Shown piece after piece: positions 16,455-25,482 of a DNA stretch of 64,000 nucleotides. The translations under genes were made by a program, and so were the position numbers. Under the pieces are notes generated by a model that did no database searches, was not told where the DNA came from, and saw nothing but the letters and a program-made list of their open reading frames with translations. This stretch comes from Flavobacteriaceae bacterium (GTDB taxonomy: Bacteria > Bacteroidota > Bacteroidia > Flavobacteriales > Flavobacteriaceae): NCBI GenBank assembly GCA_026709415.1, contig JAPOSZ010000034.1, positions 110,179 to 174,178 on the forward strand, given 5' to 3'. Numbering within the stretch: position 1 is the stretch's first letter; every line of letters starts with the position of its first letter.

Positions 16455-17375
16455 ATGAGTAAACTATTCATATGGGTTGCCACCATGAGACCCCCCACTT
16501 TATTTCTCTCCATTTCGGGGATCTTAGTTGGAAGCTCTCTATCCCATAAATCAGATCATTTTTCTTGGGTAGTTTTTATTTTAATCATCATGACAGCTAT
16601 TTGTTTACAGATTTTGGCAAACTTTTCAAACGATTATGGAGATTATGTTAAGGGAATAGACAACCAAAACAGAAAGGGCCCCAAAAGAGCGTTGCAAAAG
16701 GGATTGTTAACGCTTAAAGAAATTAAAGTGGCTAATCGCATTTTAATGATACTGATTGGTTTTTTTAGTTTAAGCTTTTTGTTTCTCTCATTTGGGATTC
16801 AATATCCATCCTATGCCATCCTGATTGGACTTTTACTCATACTAGCCATTATTGCTGCTCTACGATACACTAGTGGCAAATATGCTTACGGATACAGAGG
16901 TTTTGGTGATTTGAGTGTTTTTCTGTTCTTTGGCGGATTATCTGTATTAGGCACTCAATTCATTCTGAGCCATGAATTATCCACTACGGGTTTTTTATGG
17001 GCAGTAATTATCGGTGGTTGTTGTGTTTTAGTCCTCAATATCAACAATATCAGAGACATTGAAAATGATCGATTACAAAATAAAAAAACACTAGCTGTTA
17101 TATTAGGTCTTAAAGGAGCTTTATGGTATCATTATCTCGTCACTTTGATCATTGTCGTGACCATAATTTACCTTGAGATGGTGTATCTGAATCATGGAAA
17201 CATATTTCAAATCATCGCTGATAGATTCTTGGATATGTTATTTATACTGCATGCCATAGCTCTCTATCATGCGAACAAACAAAATAAAATGAATCACATG
17301 CTGAAATATATGTCTCTATTGACTTTTTTGATCGGATTGAGAACTTTTTTAATCTCTTTTTTGATCGACTTTTAA
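16455..17375 (+). CDS. menA: 1,4-dihydroxy-2-naphthoate polyprenyltransferase
   Basis: A membrane UbiA-family enzyme that attaches the prenyl chain to DHNA in menaquinone synthesis. It shows the first Asp-rich motif NDYGDYVKGID typical of MenA, the second motif region NINNIRDIENDR, and about eight hydrophobic segments over 306 residues. I place the start at ATG 16455 (MSKLFIWVATMRPPT), close to the family pattern, rather than at an upstream TTG. It is followed after 4 bp by menC, so the men genes are probably one operon. Confidence 0.92.
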   Translation: MSKLFIWVATMRPPTLFLSISGILVGSSLSHKSDHFSWVVFILIIMTAICLQILANFSNDYGDYVKGIDNQNRKGPKRALQKGLLTLKEIKVANRILMILIGFFSLSFLFLSFGIQYPSYAILIGLLLILAIIAALRYTSGKYAYGYRGFGDLSVFLFFGGLSVLGTQFILSHELSTTGFLWAVIIGGCCVLVLNINNIRDIENDRLQNKKTLAVILGLKGALWYHYLVTLIIVVTIIYLEMVYLNHGNIFQIIADRFLDMLFILHAIALYHANKQNKMNHMLKYMSLLTFLIGLRTFLISFLIDF

Positions 17376-17379
17376 ATTG

Positions 17380-18411
17380 ATGGAGCTCCGATATAAAAAA
17401 AGAATGCTTGAGTTTCAAGTGCCAGCAGGTACTTCAAGAGGAAAATTACAAACCAAACCAAGCTACTTTTTATTTCTAGAACATAATAACACCATAGGAG
17501 TGGGTGAATGTAGTATCATACCAAAACTAAGTATTGATCATCGAGAAGATTACGAAGAAAGATTAGAAACAACCATCAAAGCGTTTAATTCAAGAGTTGA
17601 TTTACCTGATTTAACCGATTTTCCTTCCATTGAGGCCGGTATTCAAATGGCCGTTGATTCTTTAGAAGATCAAAGAACCAAACAAACCTCTGGCAAAGCA
17701 TATACCAAACACTTCCATCCCATAGAGATTAATGGACTGGTATGGATGGGAGATTATGATTCCATGAAAGGGCAAATCGACGAATTGATGGCTAAAAAAT
17801 TCACCTGCATTAAATTAAAAATAGGCGGCATCGACTTTGATCAAGAAATAGCTCTTTTAGAATACATCAGAAAAGAGTACAAGCGTTTGATAACCATTAG
17901 ATTGGATGCCAATGGTGCTTTTTCTCCAAAAGATGCTCTATCGAGACTTAAAAAACTTAAGAAATATCATATCCATTCCATCGAACAACCCATAGAAATT
18001 GGCAATCTTAAAGTTTTAAAAGAATTATGCCAAACAAGTCCCATCCCCATCGCTCTTGATGAAGAATTGATTAAAACGGCACCTGCAGTAGGAAAATACG
18101 CCCTTTTAAACTACATACGCCCCCAGTTTATTGTGATCAAACCAAGTTTATTGGGAGGATATCTCAATGCCCTAGAATGGATCGAAATAGCAGAAAATTT
18201 AAATATTGGGTGGTGGATCACCAGCGCATTAGAAAGTAATGTTGGATTGAATTCCATTGCTTCTTGGATTGGACAATATGATTTAACGATACCTCAAGGA
18301 TTAGGTACGGGATCACTTTTTAAAAACAATATTCAGGTCCCATTGAGTATTAAAAATGGATATTTAAGGCAAAATAAAAGAGGAACATGGCAAGATCTGA
18401 AAAGCATTTAA
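17380..18411 (+). CDS. menC: o-Succinylbenzoate synthase
   Basis: An enolase-superfamily enzyme that dehydrates SHCHC to o-succinylbenzoate in menaquinone synthesis. The 343-residue protein shows the catalytic Lys pair (CIKLKIGG), metal ligands TIRLDANGAF and HSIEQPI, and IALDEELI, with ITSALESNVG at the end of the barrel. The ATG at 17380 is chosen over the TTG one codon earlier. It sits between menA and a membrane protease gene and is separated by 9 bp from the latter. The context of menA and menE supports OSB synthase over the promiscuous racemase role of some relatives. Confidence 0.92.
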   Translation: MELRYKKRMLEFQVPAGTSRGKLQTKPSYFLFLEHNNTIGVGECSIIPKLSIDHREDYEERLETTIKAFNSRVDLPDLTDFPSIEAGIQMAVDSLEDQRTKQTSGKAYTKHFHPIEINGLVWMGDYDSMKGQIDELMAKKFTCIKLKIGGIDFDQEIALLEYIRKEYKRLITIRLDANGAFSPKDALSRLKKLKKYHIHSIEQPIEIGNLKVLKELCQTSPIPIALDEELIKTAPAVGKYALLNYIRPQFIVIKPSLLGGYLNALEWIEIAENLNIGWWITSALESNVGLNSIASWIGQYDLTIPQGLGTGSLFKNNIQVPLSIKNGYLRQNKRGTWQDLKSI

Positions 18412-18420
18412 TCACAACTG

Positions 18421-19416
18421 ATGTATCAACCAAAACAGTATACAGAGTCGTTTCGTAAATATCTCATTGGCTCCGCCATTATTGTGCTCTTATCTGTTCT
18501 TGGAGGTTTAGGATCAGTATTTTATGTTCAAATTCAAGGTTATGATTTGATTTCGTGGCATCCCATTTTAGGTCATAATGTCTTTTTAGTAACAAGCTTA
18601 ATGACATTTGTTTTTGGTTTTGTGGGACTTGTCATTGTCATAAAATTCATACACAAAAGATCTTTGCTCACCATTATTTCGATTCGGCATGAACCTTTTA
18701 TTGATAGCAAACATTCCATTTCTTTAAATGTTGCTAAAACTTTTATTACAGATGATGCTACTTTAAACAAATCAAAGAAAACAAAACTCAAAATTGATTG
18801 TTCAAAAATCTGGTATTCCTTTGGTTTGACGGCAAGTCTGATTATCCTGTTTTTTTTGATTGAACTTCTCATTCGACCAGAGATCTTTACCTGGAATTTT
18901 CAAGCAATTCCTTTTTTGATTTTAATCTGCGTTGCTTTATTCTTGATCCCCATTCAAGCAGGATTGGAAGAACTGATTTTTAGAGGGTATTTAGTGCAAG
19001 GGTTTGAACGTTTATATCATAAGAGGTGGTTTCCGTTGGTGATGACCTCACTCCTTTTTGCAGGATTGCATCTGACAAATCCTGAATTTCAAACCTTTGG
19101 TTATGGTTTAATAGGAACCTATTTTTTGTTCGGGCTTATTGCTGGCATCATTTCTTATTTGGATGATGGAATTGAACTCGCCATAGGATTACATATAGCC
19201 AACAATATGATAAGTATTTTGTTTATCAGTCCTGATTGGGCTGTATTTCCAACCGATGCTTTGTACACCACTGGTTATCAACCTAAGTTGATGGAGTTTT
19301 ATTTGAACATCGTGCTCATTTATGGTATTTGCTTTTTGCTATTTGCTAGAAAATACAAATGGAAAAATTGGAAAGTAAGATTATTAGGAACAGCAAAAGA
19401 TGTATTCTCCAAATGA
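18421..19416 (+). CDS. CPBP-family intramembrane glutamic protease
   Basis: A polytopic membrane protein of 331 residues with the CPBP (CAAX protease/bacteriocin-processing) motifs: GLEELIFRGYL (EExxxR), LLFAGLHLT (FxxxH) and GLHIANNMIS (HxxxN). Around eight hydrophobic stretches are visible. Family members cleave within membranes or act in protein maturation, but the substrate here is unknown. It lies within the men operon and overlaps menE by 17 bp, which looks like transcriptional convenience, not a menaquinone role. Confidence 0.88.
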   Translation: MYQPKQYTESFRKYLIGSAIIVLLSVLGGLGSVFYVQIQGYDLISWHPILGHNVFLVTSLMTFVFGFVGLVIVIKFIHKRSLLTIISIRHEPFIDSKHSISLNVAKTFITDDATLNKSKKTKLKIDCSKIWYSFGLTASLIILFFLIELLIRPEIFTWNFQAIPFLILICVALFLIPIQAGLEELIFRGYLVQGFERLYHKRWFPLVMTSLLFAGLHLTNPEFQTFGYGLIGTYFLFGLIAGIISYLDDGIELAIGLHIANNMISILFISPDWAVFPTDALYTTGYQPKLMEFYLNIVLIYGICFLLFARKYKWKNWKVRLLGTAKDVFSK

Positions 19417-20488
19417 TTTAGTACACCAAAATTTTAAGCTCAATGGAAAAAAATTTTGGGAGGATCATCATGATTTAAATTTTCTTTTAGAATTTGTCTT
19501 CGACCAAATCTCTTTTCAAGATTTGGAACTAGAGCGTTTTCTACAACAATGGATTCATCATGCATCCATCAACCTCAGTAGCTCCGGAACCACTGCTGAA
19601 CCTAAACTGTTACAAGTCGACAAAAAGTACTTGCTCCATTCTGTAAAGATGACGGCAAAATTCTTTAGCCTTAAAACTTTAGATAAAGCTCTTCATTGTC
19701 TGCCTATAAAATATATTGCGGGAAAAATGCAGCTCATTAGAGCTTTGCACCTTGGATTGGATTTGGAAATGGTTCAACCCACCTCAAAACCATTAGTAAA
19801 TTCCAAGTATTATGATTTTGCGACCATGACATCCCAGCAATTGACGTTATCTCTTGATCATATTTCTAATATTCAAACACTGCTTATTGGAGGGGGCCTT
19901 TTATCTCAAGAAACTCAGAAAAAAGCGCGAAAAATTCATTCGAATGTCTATGAATCCTTTGGGATGACCGAAACGCTCTCCCATATGGCCATCAGAAAAC
20001 TTGAAGATCCCATCGGCGTCTTTACCATACTACCAAAAGTTTCTATTTCTGTTGATAATCGCTCTTGTTTAATTATCACCGCAAAACATTTGGGAATCAA
20101 TCAATTAGTCACCAATGATATTGTCGAAATATTAAATGATCGACAGTTCAGATATTTAGGACGTATAGATCATGTCATCAATTCAGGAGGAATTAAAATA
20201 TTTCCAGAAAAAATAGAAGAAACACTATCCTCGGCCATTGATACCCCCTTTTTTATAACATCCGTTAAAGACCATGTGTTGGGACAAAGAGTTGTCTTGG
20301 TGATGGAACAACATGAGAAGCGACTTTCTCAAACATCGATTCGAAGTATTATGAAAAAGTTACCCTTTAGCAATTATCAAAAACCTAAAGAATTCATTGT
20401 TTTTGAAAATTTTATCAGAACCCCCACCGATAAGATTAAAAGACATCAAACCCTAAATCAAAAACCGTTGGCATTACTACACTTGTAA
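19400..20488 (+). CDS. menE: o-Succinylbenzoate-CoA ligase-like AMP-binding enzyme
   Basis: Adenylate-forming enzyme of 362 residues, shorter than the roughly 480 of classical MenE but normal for the compact form of Bacteroidota. It has the P-loop SSSGTTAEPK, the A5 motif YESFGMTETLSHMA, YLGRIDHVINSGGIK (A7/A8) and a terminal catalytic Lys region TPTDKIKRHQ. It activates o-succinylbenzoate to its CoA ester. It overlaps the CPBP gene at its start and ends tail-to-tail with the carboxyltransferase gene, the two coding ends overlapping by 12 bp. Confidence 0.88.
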   Translation: MYSPNDLVHQNFKLNGKKFWEDHHDLNFLLEFVFDQISFQDLELERFLQQWIHHASINLSSSGTTAEPKLLQVDKKYLLHSVKMTAKFFSLKTLDKALHCLPIKYIAGKMQLIRALHLGLDLEMVQPTSKPLVNSKYYDFATMTSQQLTLSLDHISNIQTLLIGGGLLSQETQKKARKIHSNVYESFGMTETLSHMAIRKLEDPIGVFTILPKVSISVDNRSCLIITAKHLGINQLVTNDIVEILNDRQFRYLGRIDHVINSGGIKIFPEKIEETLSSAIDTPFFITSVKDHVLGQRVVLVMEQHEKRLSQTSIRSIMKKLPFSNYQKPKEFIVFENFIRTPTDKIKRHQTLNQKPLALLHL

Positions 20489-22051
20489 GATGCCCATATT
20501 GAATTGTTTTGATTTTGGATTATGGTTGGCTAATTCGATGCCCATTGAAATCCATTTTCTAGTTTCAGAAGGATTAATAATTTCATCAACCCACATTTGT
20601 GATGCTGCATTTAAACTAGACTCTTGGTGTTGATAATCTGCTTTTATCTTTTCAAGATCTAATGGACCATTTTGAGATGCTTCGGCACGCTTTTTTTGTA
20701 AATCAAATAAAACTTTGGAGGCTTGATCTTTTCCCATGACACCAATTTTGGCATTGGGCCATGCTAGCATCAATCGAGGATCAAAAGCGCGTCCACACAT
20801 CGCATAATTTCCAGCACCATAGGAATTACCGATCACGATAGTCAATTTTGGGACGACCGAATTGGCGACGGCATTGACCATTTTAGCCCCATCTTTGATA
20901 ATGCCTCCATGTTCGGCTCTCTTTCCGACCATAAAGCCCATCACATCTTGCAAAAAAACCAATGGTATTTTTCGTTGATTACAATTGGCAATAAAACGCG
21001 TGGCTTTGTCAGCACTATCACTATAGATGACCCCTCCCAATTGGACTTCACCATTTTGATGGATGCCTTGAGATCGTTGGTTCGCCACAATACCGACGGA
21101 CCAACCATCAATTCGAGCATAGGCGGTAATCAACGTTTTGCCATAATTTTTTTTGTACTCATTGAATGAATTTTTGTCCACCAAATGATTTAACAAAACG
21201 TGCGTATCATAAGGTTTCCAAGAATGATCAGGAATGATTTCAGAAATTTTAGCGGGATTCCATTCGGGACTTTTGGGGTTACTTTTAGAAAAACCGGCCA
21301 GTTTTGGCGATGGCATTTTTTCGATTAAATCTCGAATGATTTGTAGCGCATGCACATCATCTTTTGCTTGATGATCGGCGACCCCGCTAATGGCAGAGTG
21401 GGTGAGAGCTCCTCCCAATGTTTCATTATCAATGTTTTCTCCAATGGCGGCTTTGACCAAATGACTACCTGCTAAAAAGAGACTAGCTGTTTTTTCAACA
21501 ATGATGATTTCATCAGACATGGCCGGTAAGTAAGCCCCTCCAGCAACACAGGGTCCCATAATAGCGGCAATCTGTACAATACCATGAGACGACATGATGG
21601 CATTGTTTCTAAAGACTCTTCCAAAATGTTGTTGATCGGCAAAGACTTCATTTTGAAGTGGTAAAAAAATGCCTGCACTGTCCACCAAATAAATGATGGG
21701 GATATGATTTTCGATGGCTATTTCTTGAGCTCTAAGATTCTTTTTGGTGGTCATTGGAAACCATGAACCAGCCTTGACCGTCGCATCATTGGCGACAACG
21801 ATGCTCCATCGACGATTGATGCGTCCCAAGATGACGATGACGCCTGCAGAAGGACATCCCCCATATTCCTGATAGAGACCATGTGCAGCCAAACTTCCTA
21901 TTTCAAATTGAGGCGAATCTTTATCGATTAAGAAATCGATGCGTTCACGAGCTGAAAGTTTGCCATTTTTTTTGAGTTTGGCCAATTTTGACGCTCCACC
22001 ACCTAAATGAACTTTAGATCGTATGGTTTTTATTTCTTTCCACTGATGCAT
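20477..22051 (-). CDS. Acyl-CoA carboxylase carboxyltransferase (beta) subunit, methylcrotonyl-CoA type
   Basis: Biotin-dependent carboxyltransferase of 524 residues with two crotonase-like halves: N-terminal QEYGGCPSAGVIVILGRI and DSAGIFLPLQNEVFADQQHF, then GGAYLPAMSDE, SGVADHQAKDD, and C-terminal FLQDVMGFMVGKRAEHGGII and IGNSYGAGNYAMCGRAF. The DSAG-LPLQ-EVF-HFGR block and the C-terminal layout resemble the 3-methylcrotonyl-CoA carboxylase beta subunit (leucine catabolism) more than propionyl-CoA carboxylase. No biotin-carrying subunit is in the window. It converges on menE with a 12-bp overlap of coding ends. Confidence 0.88.
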   Translation of the reverse strand: MHQWKEIKTIRSKVHLGGGASKLAKLKKNGKLSARERIDFLIDKDSPQFEIGSLAAHGLYQEYGGCPSAGVIVILGRINRRWSIVVANDATVKAGSWFPMTTKKNLRAQEIAIENHIPIIYLVDSAGIFLPLQNEVFADQQHFGRVFRNNAIMSSHGIVQIAAIMGPCVAGGAYLPAMSDEIIIVEKTASLFLAGSHLVKAAIGENIDNETLGGALTHSAISGVADHQAKDDVHALQIIRDLIEKMPSPKLAGFSKSNPKSPEWNPAKISEIIPDHSWKPYDTHVLLNHLVDKNSFNEYKKNYGKTLITAYARIDGWSVGIVANQRSQGIHQNGEVQLGGVIYSDSADKATRFIANCNQRKIPLVFLQDVMGFMVGKRAEHGGIIKDGAKMVNAVANSVVPKLTIVIGNSYGAGNYAMCGRAFDPRLMLAWPNAKIGVMGKDQASKVLFDLQKKRAEASQNGPLDLEKIKADYQHQESSLNAASQMWVDEIINPSETRKWISMGIELANHNPKSKQFNMGILQV

Positions 22052-22266
22052 CCTAGTTCCTATTTGTTAGTGCCACCATGATATGAAAATTTATATGACG
22101 GTAACCCGACGATTTTACAAAAATATTTTACTTTGATTTATTGAAATCATTCGTTAAAAGAATGGGGTTTTTGAGCTGGACAGAATAGAATTTTATTTTT
22201 TCCAAATTAAGATTTATGAGTGTATCGAACCTTTAAAACGGCAATTTTTTGTATCTTTATACCACT

Positions 22267-22785
22267 ATGTTTAAAACTCTAAAATTAGATGATGGCTTTC
22301 CATATAACGGAAATCAAAAGGTTTTGCACTATTCTGAAGAAAGGATGATCGAAGATTTGAAATACGACGTGGAGAATAGTAACAAATCAGATTCCGATAA
22401 AAAGCAAATGTGGAAAGAAGGATTAGATTTAATTGAAGAAATCAAAAATCAAAATCCACATCCAGCAAAGGTCTTTGCTCCTTTTCCAGGTTGTTTTTGG
22501 AATGTTGATGTGTATTGGTTGCACTGGGAATTAAATAAAAATTGCATCATACCTAGAATGACTTCAGCTTTTAAAATTCCAATGTCTGAAGATTCATTTG
22601 ATGAAAACATACAAATGAAATATGCGAAAAAAAACATTGATTTTTTAAAGCAATATTATTCTGTTGATGAAATCATCCGTGTTTTAAGAAAAACAAAGGA
22701 AGCTACTAATCCGGATGTGTATCAATACTTATCAGATAAATACGATTTAAAAAACTTCAAAAGTCACAATTGGTGGGAAATATAA
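22267..22785 (+). CDS. DUF6922-like protein, probable antitoxin-side partner of an AbiEii-type gene
   Basis: The 172-residue soluble protein has a C-terminal half (CFWNVDVYWLHWELNKNCII, then FLKQYYSVDEIIRVLRKTKE) resembling DUF6922, a domain commonly encoded before AbiEii-like nucleotidyltransferases in Bacteroidota. The start at 22267 is preferred over an upstream TTG because a -7-like box TATCTTTA lies at 22252-22259. It overlaps the next gene by about 13-16 bp, which supports a two-gene toxin-antitoxin operon. The domain call is from pattern memory and is moderate. Confidence 0.6.
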   Translation: MFKTLKLDDGFPYNGNQKVLHYSEERMIEDLKYDVENSNKSDSDKKQMWKEGLDLIEEIKNQNPHPAKVFAPFPGCFWNVDVYWLHWELNKNCIIPRMTSAFKIPMSEDSFDENIQMKYAKKNIDFLKQYYSVDEIIRVLRKTKEATNPDVYQYLSDKYDLKNFKSHNWWEI

Positions 22786-23483
22786 AAGCTCTTAGCGACG
22801 AGTTATACACCGTCTTATTAGACACAAAAAAAATACCAGAACTCAAGGAGTACTTTTTGGTTGGGGGGACCAATCTTGCCTTAAGGTACAACCATCGCGT
22901 TTCGGTAGATATTGATTTATTCACACCCAAAAACGCAACTAATGATGAATTTTTGAAGATAAGAAGTTCATTTCTTCAAGTATTTGGAAACAGATTGATT
23001 GACGAAGTGGTCCGAAGAGATGGAATGAAAGCACCTTCTTTTGTCCAATTTTTCATCAAAGAAAACAATCAAATGGTTAAAGTCGAATTGGTTACTAGTT
23101 TTCCAAAACTATTCAAACTTGATTATATCGATGGCATTCCTCTTTTATCTTTAAAAGATGTTGGAATTCGAAAACTTGAGGCCATGCATGAAAGAGCTAC
23201 ACATAGAGACGCCTATGATTTGGATTTAATCACTGATAGAATTCCATTAATGGATTTATACAAAGCCAAAATAAGGTATCGGAAAAGGCTTCGTAGGGGT
23301 GGCATTTTCTATACTCGATCGGAATATTTTAATGCACATCAATTAAGAGAGTTTGAACTATTTCAAGATGAAGTTATCCCAATGGAAGGATACCCTTCTG
23401 TCAAAGAAGCTCTCACTCGTTGGGTAAAAAAAGTTGACGAATTTCTGCCTGAATACGATAAGTTAGTGGGCAAAAAGATTTAG
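22770..23483 (+). CDS. AbiEii-family nucleotidyltransferase
   Basis: The 237-residue protein has the AbiEii nucleotidyltransferase signature: FLVGGTNLALRYNHRVSVDI with GG-T-L followed by DIDLF, and a later KLEAMHERATHRDAYDLDL helix typical of the family. The start codon is TTG 22770 or GTG 22773, both inside the end of the preceding gene. It is distinct in sequence from abiEii at 6693-7634 and has no long G tract (only G6). With its upstream partner it forms a probable toxin-antitoxin module. Confidence 0.82.
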   Translation: MVGNIKALSDELYTVLLDTKKIPELKEYFLVGGTNLALRYNHRVSVDIDLFTPKNATNDEFLKIRSSFLQVFGNRLIDEVVRRDGMKAPSFVQFFIKENNQMVKVELVTSFPKLFKLDYIDGIPLLSLKDVGIRKLEAMHERATHRDAYDLDLITDRIPLMDLYKAKIRYRKRLRRGGIFYTRSEYFNAHQLREFELFQDEVIPMEGYPSVKEALTRWVKKVDEFLPEYDKLVGKKI

Positions 23484-23587
23484 TCCAAAAGAGGGGTGTG
23501 TCTGAAATCACCTTATTTTTAGTTTTTATTTCATCGATTGGGACAGATGTTATATGGCTAGCATGAGTTTTCAAGACACCAGATAAA

Positions 23588-24511
23588 CTAAAATCTCCTA
23601 AAACGCTGAGACACAAAGTGAAGAACATCCGGTAAAGATTCTCGCCAATAAGTCCATGAATGACCACCATTTCGGATACGAAACTCATGGGGAACTCCTT
23701 TTTTTCTCAAGGCGATATGTAAAAGAGCATTCCCTTCGTATAAATAATCATCATCTCCATTATCTATATAATAACTGACCTGACTAAGCTCTTCTTTGGT
23801 TTTCCCATCAATGTATGCCAATGCATTGTAGTGATTAAAATAAGGTTCTAAATCTTCTGGCTTGTAATCTAAATTGGTATTTTGGAGGGCTAATTCTAAC
23901 TCTTCAATAGTTGATGGACCAAGCCAAGCGCTTAAAGGGGCACAAGCAACAAAATATTCTGGATGATGCAATGCATAAAGCAAAGAACCGCCTCCACCCA
24001 TTGAAAGACCTGCAATAGCTCGATAATCCTTTTCAGATTTGACCTTAAATGTTTTTTCAATATGGGGGATCAATTCTTTGAAGAAAAAATCTTCATATAA
24101 CCATTGACCATCAATAGTATTGATATAACCAATGACTCCGGTATCAGCATCAGGCATCACAATAACCATAGAGGTGGCACTTCCGTCAGCTATGGCTTTA
24201 TCGGTAATATGCTTGACTTCTCCAAATTGAATCCATCCCGTTTGGTCATCACTATATCCATGAAGCAAATAGAGCACAGGATATTGCCGACTGGATAAAT
24301 GATAATCTGGAGGTAAATAAACGGCATATTGACGTTCCATTTTCAATATTTTGCTTTTGAAACTTAAATCATCATAGACAACTCCAGTTTGGCCATACAA
24401 TACAAACGAACTTATTAAAACATAAAACATACATACTGAAAAACTTGAAATAATGATGGATTTTAATAAATCGAATGTTAGTATCAAGTCCCTACGATGG
24501 TTTTTTATCAT
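23588..24511 (-). CDS. Secreted esterase of the esterase D / alpha-beta hydrolase family
   Basis: The 307-residue protein has an N-terminal hydrophobic signal segment (FYVLISSFVLYGQTG) and an esterase-D-like hydrolase domain: YPVLYLLHGYSDDQTGWIQ, the nucleophile elbow AIAGLSMGGGGS, an Asp/Glu-rich loop DNGDDDYLYEG, and the catalytic His in RNGGHSWTYW. Relatives hydrolyse acyl or feruloyl esters on sugars, but the substrate here is unknown. It stands alone on the minus strand inside the second accessory island. Confidence 0.87.
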   Translation of the reverse strand: MIKNHRRDLILTFDLLKSIIISSFSVCMFYVLISSFVLYGQTGVVYDDLSFKSKILKMERQYAVYLPPDYHLSSRQYPVLYLLHGYSDDQTGWIQFGEVKHITDKAIADGSATSMVIVMPDADTGVIGYINTIDGQWLYEDFFFKELIPHIEKTFKVKSEKDYRAIAGLSMGGGGSLLYALHHPEYFVACAPLSAWLGPSTIEELELALQNTNLDYKPEDLEPYFNHYNALAYIDGKTKEELSQVSYYIDNGDDDYLYEGNALLHIALRKKGVPHEFRIRNGGHSWTYWRESLPDVLHFVSQRFRRF

Positions 24512-24604
24512 ATCTGAATTTTAATAGTTTTCGAGCTTAATCTATATTTTTTAGTTGAAGTTTTCAATTGGCTATCAAATCAAATGAACGACTCACATTT
24601 TGTC

Positions 24605-24817
24605 TTACTTCTTTTTCTTTTCAGCATAAAGTTGTAAGAGACATAATAGAGACACGAAAGAGGATGTAATGATGTTCAAAATAAAGGACGTTTTGTATTT
24701 CTCATCTGTTTCATTTTCTAATGGAAACAAAAGAAAGTAAACACATAATCCTGTATAGATCAATGATATAAACAAAAATACAATCAAAATTGTACTCCTA
24801 TTTTTGAGTCTCTTCAT
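24605..24817 (-). CDS. Small membrane protein with two predicted transmembrane segments
   Basis: A 70-residue protein with a basic start (MKRLKNRS), a hydrophobic helix (TILIVFLFISLIYTGLCVYF), a short acidic loop, and a second helix (FILNIITSSFVSLLCLLQLY) before a Lys-rich end. No family is recognised. Its ATG overlaps the TGA of the upstream mntA-like frame (ATGA), so translation would be coupled. It takes the position normally held by hepT. Confidence 0.45.
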   Translation of the reverse strand: MKRLKNRSTILIVFLFISLIYTGLCVYFLLFPLENETDEKYKTSFILNIITSSFVSLLCLLQLYAEKKKK

Positions 24818-25174
24818 TCAGATTTTTCGATCATACTATAAATACTTTTTCGGATATGTTTTAATCTAAAAAGAGTGCTATTTTTTATTTTTTCCTCCAT
24901 TAAAAAAACCTTGATATCTGATTTAATAAATTCTTTGAGAATAGCGTCTGTGTTGAAAGAAATTAAATCTACATTTCTTTTTAGTTTTTTTTCTAACTCA
25001 TCTTTTAAATTGACCAAATCAAATAGAATACATCCTCCATCAAAAGAGTAAAGCAAATCGATATCACTATTCTTGTTTTCTTCATTTCTTGCACAAGAAC
25101 CGAAAAGACCGATTTTTTTGTTTCAATGGTTCCATGACTTTAATAATGATGTTTTGCTGCCTTTGGGGGAGCAC
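24814..25174 (-). pseudogene. MntA-type nucleotidyltransferase gene with a frameshift
   Basis: Starting from GTG 25174 the frame reads VLPQRQQNIIIKVMEPLKQK and then goes out of frame. One base later the canonical catalytic region resumes: KIGLFGSCARNEENKNSDID, then LLYSFDGGCILFDLVNLKD, to TGA at 24814. The break is in a run of seven A, where eight would restore the frame. Catalytic residues GSxAR and SDID are conserved, unlike in the locus at 30632. It could be a slippage site or simple decay. Confidence 0.75.
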
Positions 25175-25482
25175 GATATCTATTTAATTGGAAATAAAAT
25201 TAAAAAAAGAATTTCTATGATAACAATCTGACACTAATTTTCGTTTTAAATTATTTTTCAAAGTCGAGAAATAGTTTTTGTGTTTCAAAACATATCCGCT
25301 TGATCTAAAAAGAATGAAAGCAAAATATAGTACATGCTATACAGAATACAAATTGGAATAAGAACCTTACTGATGAAGAGCTTCCTTTGGAAATAGATTT
25401 GACCGTTAGTAGATGAAACAACATGACGATGGGATTTTAATCTAATTTTTAATTTTGGCTGTGATCAACTATACTAAAGTCA
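25175..25482. other. Leader region of the DUF4011 helicase gene
   Basis: About 308 AT-rich bases between divergent genes. A -7-like box TAATTTTG at 25450-25457 lies 25 bases before the helicase ATG; no convincing -33 element is found. No gene seen. Confidence 0.45.

Noticed and set aside
16268..16462. A 64-codon + strand frame before menA
   Set aside because: No similarity or start context, and it overlaps the menA start; probably chance.
22861..22868. G6 in the AbiEii-like gene at 22770 as a slippage site
   Set aside because: Six G is too short to slip often, and it codes the normal GG-T motif.
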